Shown here: piece by piece, positions 12,471 to 21,532 of the stretch
How positions within the stretch are numbered: position 1 is the stretch's first letter
How the letters are laid out: the number at the start of each line of letters is the position of its first letter
NCBI GenBank assembly: GCA_032719365.1
Contig: CM064863.1
Span: 64,567,583 to 64,631,582, forward strand
Direction: 5' to 3'
DNA from: Prinsepia uniflora
Lineage: Eukaryota; Streptophyta; Magnoliopsida; Rosales; Rosaceae
DNA length: 64,000 nt
Position numbers and translations under genes: made by a program
Notes under the pieces: model-generated
What the model was told of the DNA's origin: nothing
The model's database searches: none
What the model saw: only the letters and a program-made list of their open reading frames with translations

Positions 12471-12632
12471 CACGCTTGTCAAGAATACAAGTTAAAGATG
12501 CAAGTTAAAGCTAAAGATGCAAGTTAAAGATGTAAGTTAATGATGCAAGTTGAGTTAAAGATGAAATGCAAGTTAAAGATGCAAGTTGAACTAAAGATGC
12601 AAGTTGAGTTAAAGATGCAAGTTAAACATGCA
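12440..12632. repeat. Minisatellite based on ATGCAAGTTAAAG
   Basis: About a dozen imperfect copies of a 12-15 bp unit (gatgcaagttaaa and variants with gttgagttaaag) run head to tail. It looks like a locally expanded short tandem repeat between retroelement fragments. Confidence 0.85.
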
Positions 12633-12730
12633 TGACAAGTAATGTAAGAAAAGGAAATAAACAAATGTAATATGATATATATACAAGTATGAAATAACAT
12701 ATATACAAGTAAGAAATAACAAAGTATAAA

Positions 12731-13690
12731 TGATAGGTTCCATCCCTAATCCCTCAGGATTAACTTGGGATGACCTGCTCCCGTTTGACACAACATGTCA
12801 GATAAGGGATAATATCGTGACCCAAACAGTGTTTCTAGAGTATGCAACTTCATGTGATGCCTCAGTCTCTACTATAGGCCGCATCCGCGATCAACCTGAA
12901 GGGTACCAAAAACCGTTTAAAATTGTGAGCGGACAAAATAAGCATTTTCAAATACATTACGGGAAAATACATTTATACCCTCCAATTAAAAGCATGCATG
13001 GATCAGAAAACATGTAATCTCAAATGCTTTCTTAAAATCAAATCATATTTCGTTTCAAACCAAAATATGTGAAAACATCTGGATAGAAAACAGTACTCGA
13101 AAACATGACTAATCCTCATAACGTACATCTGTCTCATCTCATATCATCATTAGTTACGTCATCTGTGCAACGCTTGCAAATAAGCTCCAGGACAGCTCAC
13201 GTCCGAGCACGTCGCCGTGAACAAATTGTACGGTCAACGTTCATATCGTCGTGAACAAATAAACGATTAATGTCATACATAAGCACTCATGAGCCGAGCC
13301 TCCCACGGCTGCTCGTCAACAGACAGTGCATCGTGACCTTTCTGAAGGGGGGGGGGGGGGGGGCGGGGGTACACATTGCATCCCGGAGGTGAGTAACATA
13401 TCATAGGGACTCTCCGAGGAAACACATTCACTACCGGAGGCCCTATCCGAGGAAACATATTCACAACCGGAGTTACATCAATATCACGGAGGATGGTCTA
13501 GGTGAAAACGTTCGAAATACGTTTTCATAAACAGTTGTATTTTAAATCAAATCAATCGTTTCACGTAGGGTTTCAACCCAAAACATAGTTTCCACCAAAA
13601 TCTCATAAATTCATTTCACAAGCATTTATCTGAAAACCATCGTAAAACAATGCCAGAACTCATTTCACAATACCCAAAATCATTTCATTA
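12731..13690 (-). mobile_element. Gypsy LTR fragment related to 9334-11932
   Basis: The left end reads TGATAGGTTCCATCCC and is followed by CTGCTCCCGTTTGAC (12775-12789), the arrangement seen at the start of the 9334 solo LTR. From about 13090 it shows a segment that is repeated at 14766-15270. A run of 17 G lies at 13347-13363. It breaks off near 13690, where Athila-like sequence begins, so it is a truncated LTR. Confidence 0.75.
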
Positions 13691-14765
13691 TCCGACAGCT
13701 GCCGATCCTTACAATATGATTCACCTTAAGTTTTTTATTAAATGCGCCGACAACGATCAACATTAATTCTCATCAATCCTATTTTAAGTGCACCTACAGC
13801 GACCGACACTTAACGTTGAATTGAAGTTTAAGCACTAAACCGTACAAAATAACTAAAATTCATGAAGTAAAACACGTGGAGATTGTATTCATATTTACAA
13901 ATGTTAGAAAGAAAATACCAACAAATATATTGAATTATAAGTAAAATTGAAACAATAACAAGAGTTTAAGTAGAAAAAGAAGGTTATTCACAAGGATCTT
14001 TGACAGCAGACAGAACTTTGTGAAGATGGAGGAAGAAATACAAGTAATTCGGTCTTAAAAACTCTCCAATTGTCTTAGAATTACCTAGCCTTAGAATTTT
14101 CTTAAGGAAAACATAAAAATGTGTACAAAGAGAAGTCTTAGAAAATCTAAGAAAAATTAAAGAAAATCTAGAAGAAAAATAACTAAGAAAACCTAAGAAA
14201 CAAAATGTAAAAAAAGAAAAGAAAAAAGAAACTCTCAAAATATATTTACAAAGAGAGAAAAGAGGAGAGGGGAGAGAGGGGGCTCAAAATAATGAAATGG
14301 CCTCCCTATTTATAGAGGAAGTGCCAAAAAATAGAAAATTAAATAATAAAAACAATAAAAATTTAAAATGATGAAATGATGAATTTTGGGCTGATTTTTG
14401 CCTAAAAAGTGGCTGGAAAACAATGCAGAAGGAGTAGGTGGAGTGGCTGGGCAGAGGATCGGGTTTTTGGCATGGCCCTGCTGAACTGGCCTTCTAGGAG
14501 TCGGAAGGAAAGGCGTGATAAGGGCAAAGCAGGTTCAGTGAGGTGCTCTGATGCGGGGTGGTTGTGGTTCGATGGTCAGGTGTAAGGAGAACGTGGGTTG
14601 CAGGCGCTGACAAGCGCAGTGAACTTCGACATGAGCATTCCGAAGTAGGGAAAGGGGATTCAGATAGCGTGCGCCAAACATGACTTGGGTTGAGGCAGGA
14701 TTTTTGTGCTGGGCTGGATGTACGTGGGCCGCACAAATTGGAATTGGACTGTGACTTTACGTCAA
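13691..14765 (-). mobile_element. Athila-like LTR piece with minus-strand TATA box
   Basis: The first 350 bp match 12000-12330. An A-rich transcribed-looking stretch follows, then on the minus strand a TATA box, CTATAAATAG, at 14307-14316, immediately upstream of a C/T-rich segment. This is an LTR promoter layout. The region from 14400 to 14765 is GC-richer and non-coding. Neither end is resolved and no TSD was found. Confidence 0.5.
14307..14316 (-). promoter_or_regulatory. TATA box of an Athila-like LTR
   Basis: On the minus strand the sequence is CTATAAATAG within TTCCTCTATAAATAGGGAGG. Equivalent elements occur at 57851-57860 and 61518-61527 in the LTR copies further right. Confidence 0.6.
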
Positions 14766-16100
14766 ACAATACTCGAAAACATGACCAATCCTCATAACCC
14801 ACATTTGTCTCATCTCATATCATCACCAGTCACGTCATCCATGCAACACGTGCAAATAAACTCCAGGACAGCTCATGTCCGAGCACGTCGCCATGAACAA
14901 ATCTATGTTCGACGTTCATATCGTGAACAAATCAACGACTGATGTCATACATAAGCACTCCTGAGCCGAGCCTCCCACAACTACTCATCAACAGGCAGTG
15001 CATCATGACCTCTCTTGGGGGGGGGGGGGGGTACACATCGCATCCCGGAGGCGAGTAACATATCATAGGGACCTCTCCGGGGAAACACATTCACTACTGG
15101 AGGCCCTCTCCGAGGAAACACATTCAAAACCGGAGTCACATCAGTATCATGGAGGATGGTCTAGGTGAAAATAGTTGAAATACGTTTTCATAAACAGTTT
15201 TATTTCAAATCAAATCAATCATTTCACGTAGGGTCTCAGCCCAAAACCCAAAATCATTTCATTATCCAACTGGGTCTCAAGCCCAAAATTCCATTTTCAC
15301 GAAAATCTGTAAAATCTTTCATAAACCTACAATTAAATCCACAAATCATCATTCAAATGACTATGCAATCATTTCATTTCAAACCATGATCATAAAACAT
15401 TTAAAACATTTATGCATGCATCACATTTATAAAACAAGGTCCACTCACACACAGTCCATACTGCGAGTTCAAAACTCGCGCTGTAAGTCAATCCGAAGCT
15501 TCCGGAACAACTTGACCTGTCAAGGTCACACTCGGGGGTCACTAACAATCCAAATAAGTCCGTATGTAAACACCCCCTAATCCCTGAAATAGTAAACGTG
15601 TCCCGAACACACTTCTTGAGACTAAAACCTCCAAAACATTAACCAAATGATCTCCAATTAACCTGAAACCAGCACTATTAGATTCAGAACGTCGAAATTT
15701 TTCGAACAAGATTCATTTTATCACGAATTTGTGCCCACGCACCCTCACACTATAATCAAAATTTGGTCAACACTGGTCAATGCTGACGTCAGCTGCTTAC
15801 GTCACTTGCTAACGTGAGCTGCTGATGTCACATGCTGACGTCAGTCTACTGACAACTGAAAGCTTCTGACAACCCGCCACATGGCACTCTCTGACTAGTG
15901 CCATGTGTCACTTCTGACACGTGCCACGTCACATGATGACGTCATCACGACCACGTGCACTACCACGTCTGTGTGACACTCTGACAACTCTCTGACATGT
16001 TGCCACGTGGCACCACCTCAATGGTCCACGTGGCCTGACAGTACTGACATGGACTTGTCACGTCGACGCTGACTCGACTTGACACCTTGTCATGTGTCAC
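14766..16100 (-). mobile_element. Gypsy LTR fragment with TGACGTCA cluster
   Basis: The left half repeats 13090-13690 (cgaaaacatgaccaatcc, then catcccggaggcgagtaac) with its own 15-G run at 15017-15031. It then follows the layout of the 9334 and 62342 LTRs (CCACTCACACACAGTCC, then CCTGAAACC). The right part, from about 15780, is packed with TGACGTCA and CACGTG sequences. The right boundary is not resolved. Confidence 0.6.
15784..16030. promoter_or_regulatory. Cluster of bZIP-type ACGT motifs inside LTR
   Basis: Perfect TGACGTCA palindromes lie at 15784-15791, 15836-15843 and 15937-15944. CACGTG or CCACGTGG cores lie nearby (about 15918, 15950, 16004, 16028). Plant bZIP factors, including TGA-class and G-box binders, recognise such sequences. 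Use by the LTR is inference from position only. Confidence 0.5.
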
Positions 16101-16977
16101 CATCTGTATTCGAAAATTCGTATATTTTAGATGATTTTAACAAATCTTGGATTTGAAAGGGCCATTTCGATGGATGATATAAATACCAAAGTTTAAACAC
16201 AAATCCAACCTCACCCCCAAAATATTTTGAAGTTTTCTCCTTTTTTTTTTTTTCTCTTCCCCCCTCCTCCCTCTCTCTGCTTCTTTTTCACAAACAGCAA
16301 GGAAGCAAAAACTCATCGCATTCTCTATGTCTTTTCACAACCAGTAAGGAACCATTGATTATTGGGGCTTGGGTAAAAGACTTGTAATTGTAGAGAAGCC
16401 AGTCCCAAGCCTTGGGGGACTAATATTTATTGAAACAAAAAATAGGGTTCGGAGTTGTCTTCTTCTCTCTCTAAAACCCATTGTCTTCGTTGGTGAATAC
16501 AGGTGAAATTTCTTCCAAAATTTCCAGAAATCTGAATTTCATCATTCTTTTATCACTATCGATGTGGTGGCTTGATAGGCTTGACTATTCATGGTTTTTT
16601 TTTCCTTCAAAATATCGGCCGCACACCAGAGACAGTGATGTAGCTAGATTTTGTGCCTTGCACTTAATGGAAGCTTCATTTTTTGAATAAAGTCATAATT
16701 CAGGTTCTGTAAACAAGTAGATGAAATGATGGATGAAATGTGCTTCGCATCCGTCAATGTAAATTCTGACATAATGGGGGCATTTTTCACTCTTTAAAAA
16801 TTATGGATGCAAGCTCTAAAATATGTAAAGATAAGTTTCTCTATATAGTAAACTGGAAATGAAAATGAGCCATTCCTTCTCTTTGATTCATTTTCCCTTG
16901 TTCCTCTTTCATTTGGAAATTCATTTCTTATGCAATTTGTTCCTCCTAAGTTTATGTCGGTGTTTTTTTCTTGATAG
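16101..16977 (+). other. Presumed host flank upstream of NPGR-like pseudogene
   Basis: It contains a plus-strand TATAAATA at 16178-16185, followed by a pyrimidine-rich stretch (16235-16285) that could be a promoter and leader. No upstream NPGR exons were recognised. A 69-codon ORF at 16481-16690 has no recognisable domain. A T-rich acceptor-like tract leads to the first recognisable exon at 16978. Confidence 0.35.
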
Positions 16978-17576
16978 ATTAATTGAGGATAATAAAGTCG
17001 ATGAATTTGAAGTTTGGCATGGTTTATCAAGCTTATACTCTAGTATTTCATATTTGAAGGATGCGGAAATTTGTTTGAATAAAGCTCGAGAGCTGAAGCT
17101 CCACTGTCCAAAGACCCTTCACACAGAAGGCAAGAACTTAACTCTTTGACTACATTAACGCACTTGCAATGGTAATGTAATTATGTAATTTGGTAGATTT
17201 GTGGATGTTTACTGATGAGTTACTTGTGCAATTATTTTAGGTGTTATTCATGAAGGACGGGGACAAATTCATAAAGCTCTAGCCTCCTATATTGATGCTC
17301 TCCTGCTAGAACCCTATTATGTTCCCTGGAAGATTTTAATTGCTGCCTTTTTATCAAAGATGGGACCAATGGAATTGCCTGTGGCAAAAAGCATACTCTC
17401 GACGCAGTAAGGATTGATCCCAACAATCGAAAGGCTTGGCATCACTTGGGATGATTCACAGAGGTGATGGTCGAATAGTAGACGCCATAGACTGCTTCCA
17501 GGCAGCTTCCATGCTTGAAGAATCTTATCCCATTGAATGCTTCAGCTCTATTGCCCGATATTATCATTGTGAGTGA
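16978..17576 (+). pseudogene. NPGR-like TPR protein, 3' exons, frameshifted
   Basis: Two exons resemble the C-terminal TPR part of the plant No Pollen Germination Related proteins (calmodulin-binding TPR proteins). Exon A, 16978-17129, encodes EFEVWHGLSSLYSSISYLKD followed by AEICLNKARELK. The intron is 17130-17240 and begins with GC, not GT. Exon B, 17241-17576, encodes GVIHEGRGQIHKALASYIDA, then AVRIDPNNRKAWHHLG, then DCFQAASMLEESYPIE, and ends at a TGA. Two frameshifts, near 17395 and 17451, put these pieces in three frames. The 5' two-thirds of the gene is absent, so this is a broken or partial copy. The family call rests on remembered motif similarity. Confidence 0.7.
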
Positions 17577-18339
17577 TCTAATGTATAGGTCTCATTCATC
17601 TAATTCAATTCATCTACAGGACACAGAGAATTCAAAAAGTCAGAGATTCATTTATTTTATTCGTTTTTTGGAGGCAATTTGTTAGAAAATTTGCTCAACT
17701 GTGTAAATTTATATGATTCTACTGAGCTAGTATATCAAATGACAATCAAAGATTCATTTTCCTTCCTTTGTAGTTAGTATATCTTTTCATGCATCACTTT
17801 CCTAGTGAAGAAAAAAATAAGGATAGAGTATTTCAACCTAAACCCAAAATTGGAATATCATATTCTTCCACTCTTGAATATGTTCAGTCCTGTGGGATGG
17901 TGGGAGCTTTGCAGACAAATTATGTAGCAGACACTTTTTAACATGAAAAATTATTTACATTTACTCTCAGAAATCTATGAATTTTTACTTTTGCTCCTTT
18001 AGGTTGGACTTGATCAAATTAAAAATCAAAATGACATCTTCCTTCTTTCTCGATCTGTGCAGATTTTGCACCTCACCACATAGCTTCACACTTGGCAGTT
18101 GACAATGAAGCCATGGATATTCCTCATATGGCTGGACTAAATTACCCTCATTCAAATGCCTCATCTTCATCTAGCCCCTTCATCCTCATCCACGCCATCA
18201 TCGTTAAACAAGCCTCACCCAATCAGAAGCCCTCCACGTCAACCTGTACAGCAAAACCAATCATCCCTTTGTCTTGGGTTTGAACGAAGACAACCAATTA
18301 CTGCTTGTTCAAAACCAAGCTCTCATAATGAATAACTTC
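17577..18339 (+). other. Host flank with possible coding remnant before Copia-1
   Basis: Nothing clear is seen to about 18050. From 18090 to 18339 the sequence is Ser/Pro-rich in translation and open in two overlapping frames. One frame, open from 18210, continues without a break across the Copia-1 insertion point into 45460-45574. I do not recognise the product. The first 450 bp could be the 3' flank of the NPGR-like pseudogene. Confidence 0.4.
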
Positions 18340-18367
18340 TATTGATGTCATGAGGCTCAACTTCAAA

Positions 18368-19802
18368 TGTCAGGATCCACCTCGGTTCCACCCCGAAAGC
18401 CGAGGTAAATCTTGCTCCCGTCTGACACCCGGACACAAAAACCAAAGTAACCTCACGAAAAACCACCAAACTACATGCCAGACGCAGGAGAAAAGTTTAA
18501 ACCACCAAACAAGGTACACGCACAACGGAAAATGTAAAGCACTCCGGGGTCACTCTCGAGTATTCTATGCCTCCGACGTTGCCTCAACGTCAACCCCCGC
18601 GCTAGCTCCACGACCTGGAGGGCAATTTAAAACAGAAGGTGTGAGTGGACCATAAATAATAAAATACTTTCCGAAAACTATTTCATAATAAAATCAGGGT
18701 TTTAGCCCTCCGTTTTGAAAACACACATGCATAACTCATTTACTGAAATCAGTTATAAATCACATAAAGATTGTCATAAAAACATTTGCAGAATCATCAT
18801 AAAAACAATTATAGAAATCATGTCATAAGCATCATAAAAACCACGTCATAAAACATAAGTTTCAACCAATCATTATCCGATCAAACCTGCTGAACCTATC
18901 CGAGTCTTTAAACTCCCGAGTCTTTAAACTCAATCCAGGCCTCAATAATATCCGAGTCTTTAAACTCAACAGGCCTACGGGGGAAATATCAATATATCCG
19001 AGTCTTTAAACTCAATCCGGGTCTTTAAACCCAATCCGGGCCCGTCCCTCGTTAATCATAATTCGGGTGTTTAAACCCAATAACCAGATCCAGCAAATCC
19101 AATCCAAAACCATTTGAAAAACCATTTCTAAATCCACATCCAAACCCGAATCCGAAATCACCGGTCTGAAGCCCTTCCGGCGTCTAGAACCATCATTCCG
19201 AACCCAAATTCGGAATTTCACTTTCCAACTTTAAAACCAAATTCCGTTTCCGAAATCCGATTTCAAAACCAAAAGCCTCGATCATCAAAATCAAGTTCCA
19301 AAACCATTGTTCATTTGAAATCCCAAATCATAGCATCGAAATCAGAATTCCAAACTTCCTCGTAAAATGTGCTGAAAACCGTATTTTCTCGAAAAATGTG
19401 CAATTATGAGAAACCAACATCACATATTCAACAATCATGAAATCGCATGTAAAACCATAAAACAAGTAATTAAAAGCAGTTATGCATGCTCAAGTTTAGA
19501 GAAGGGGTCCACTCACAGTCACTGGCACGTCACTCGCGCCCCGTACGTCCCGTACGTTCCTCAGTTTCCTCGGAATCGGGCGTGCCACCTGTCTACGGAT
19601 TCGTGACGTCCCGAACTACGTCACGGTCACCGGTCAATACCCAATTGACCGCCCGAACTAAAAGTCAACTATTTGCCCAACCTAGGGGCAAAATCATCAT
19701 GCTACACTCACGGGCCTATCGTAACCAACTAATCGCCGATTAAGCTCACTAATCCCATCTTAATCACTATCTTAACCCTAATTTCCATGACGGGTCCTTG
19801 CA
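18368..19802 (-). repeat. Tekay-1 3' LTR with 1.4-kb internal deletion
   Basis: Both termini are intact (TGTCAGGATCC at 18368; GGGTCCTTGCA at 19802). Relative to the 5' LTR it lacks the part corresponding to about 22820-24196. The join at about 19573 reads TTTCCTCGG then AATCGGGCGTGCC. Both deletion ends carry TCGG, so the deletion probably arose at microhomology. Confidence 0.9.
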
Positions 19803-19820
19803 ACCTACCCTTCTTAAAAG
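19803..19820 (-). other. Tekay-1 polypurine tract
   Basis: Read on the minus strand this is CTTTTAAGAAGGGTAGGT, purine-rich and directly abutting the 3' LTR start. It would prime plus-strand DNA synthesis. Confidence 0.75.
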
Positions 19821-20361
19821 CATTTCGTCCCCGAAATTCCACAGCTCGTTCCCAATACTAGGGGTCTCCTACCCGGTGATCCACACTGGTGCAACAACAA
19901 CTACTCCTGGGTTTCCGATCTATCATCTCCACCTTGGGTATACTCTTGACCCTCTCTTAGTACGACAAAAACTTCATGGTGTACGCAAGGGAAACTCTAT
20001 GAACAGAAAACAAAGGTATTTTAAAATACCTCATATAGAGTACCCAATAGAATTCATAGAGTACATCCTTACGTATTACTACCTCACCTTCCAGAACCCA
20101 ACTCAAATCCTAACCCAGAACAATCTAGTCCAAACAGAAAATCCTACCTACTAGCTCACTCCTTCGGCTGCTACTTCGACCACTTGTCGGAATAAATTTA
20201 CAAAGTCCTAAAGGCAAATCCTAGATTGTGGGTTCTCTTCCTTCAATAACCTCATATCGATCAGTTATAGTCACTCCATTCCCGTTTCTTCCGTCATCCT
20301 TCAACGGAACTCACTGAACTCCTCAACCTCGTCACTCCAAGTCACCTAGGATAAGGCCTAA

Positions 20362-21443
20362 CTACACCCCAAGATCCAACAACAAAGTAGGTGCAACACA
20401 ACCAAAGATAGTAAAAGTACCTGTCCCTGCACCTGGTGCCGACTGAACCTCCTGCTGAGTCATCGAAAACACTCGGGCCTGAGGTCCTGAAGATCTACCA
20501 TATCCTCCCACGCCACTCGTGGCACTGCCACCTCCTCTGGTGCCAGCTGTCCCTGACACTGACACCGTGCTCCGTCCAGGCTCTGCCGCTCCTCGACCTA
20601 CACCACCTTCCTGTGGTAACAGTGGACACTCACATCGGAAGTGACATCGCTCCCCACAGTAGAAACAAACATCCTGACCATGTCCACTACTTGGTCTCCC
20701 TGTCGACGCAACAGACGTCGCACTAGCTTGTGGAGTCGGCTGTGCTCGGTAACCACGGAATCCCGAACTCTGGAAACTACCAGGTCTACCAAAACGATCA
20801 TCGTCTGCCGACGATGCCCCACTGTAGTTACCCGCTCCAGGAAAAGGTGGCTCCTGGCGTCGTACCGGCAAGCTAGCCTCAACCCTCACCGCAGCGTCTG
20901 ACAACTTTCGGAGGGTAGCAAACGATCCAGCCGTCACTATGGCTTGAATCTCGTCTCGCAGGCCTAACTCAAACCTACGGCACTTCTCGGCTTCAGTGGC
21001 CACAAACGCAGGAGCAAACTGAGACAACATCTGAAATTTCTGTTCGTACTCAGCCACAGTCAGATTCCCCTGTTAAAGCTGCAGAAACTCAGCCTCCTTG
21101 GCATCTCGGAAAGAACGAGGGTAATACTGATCTAAGAACCTCTCCCGAAACGTCTCCCAGGTCACTGTGTGGGCGTCCCAACCAGATAACTCGAGGGTAT
21201 ACCACCACTCGTACGTCGCACTGTCCAATAAAAATGTAGCCAGTAACACTCGATCCTCCGGTGGGCAATGCATTACTGCAAAAATCCGCTCAAGTCTCGT
21301 GATCTACCTCTGGGCTTCCTCAGGATCTGCCCCACCACTAAAAGTCGTAGTCCCGTGCTGCTGGGTCGCTCAATCGTAGCACTCTCTGTCCTTCTCTCTG
21401 CTTCGTCTTCAGGTCGTGGAGTGGGTCCACGTCTCGGAGGCAT
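20362..21443 (-). pseudogene. Tekay-1 gag (capsid and zinc knuckle)
   Basis: The start is chosen at 21443 (MPPRRGPTPRPEDEAERR), about 75 bases inside the PBS. A frameshift near 21360 separates this N-terminus from the capsid segment (MHCPPEDRVLLATFLLDSAT, then TWETFRERFLDQYYP), and a stop at about 21074 separates that from the rest. The long open part, 20362-21057, has the retrotransposon gag segment (EKCRRFELGLRDEIQ), a basic Gly/Ser-rich stretch, and a CCHC knuckle, CFYCGERCHFRCEC (C-x2-C-x4-H-x4-C). It ends near the expected start of protease (FTIFGCVAP), where the DxG motif is not found. With no pol, the element would need proteins from relatives to move. Confidence 0.88.
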
Positions 21444-21518
21444 AGTCAACCGCACGCTGAAAGAGGCATAGAAATAGTCAAACAACCTAAATACAACCTC
21501 ACTAACCGACAAACCTAT

Positions 21519-21530
21519 GCTCTGATACCA
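21519..21530 (-). other. Tekay-1 primer binding site (tRNA-iMet type)
   Basis: The minus strand reads TGGTATCAGAGCATAG, the usual plant PBS for initiator Met tRNA, two bases inside the 5' LTR end. Confidence 0.92.
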
Positions 21531-21532
21531 AT

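Noticed and set aside
20436..20901. Plus-strand ORFs opposite gag
   Set aside because: They are shadows of the minus-strand gag, which has clear capsid and zinc-knuckle motifs.
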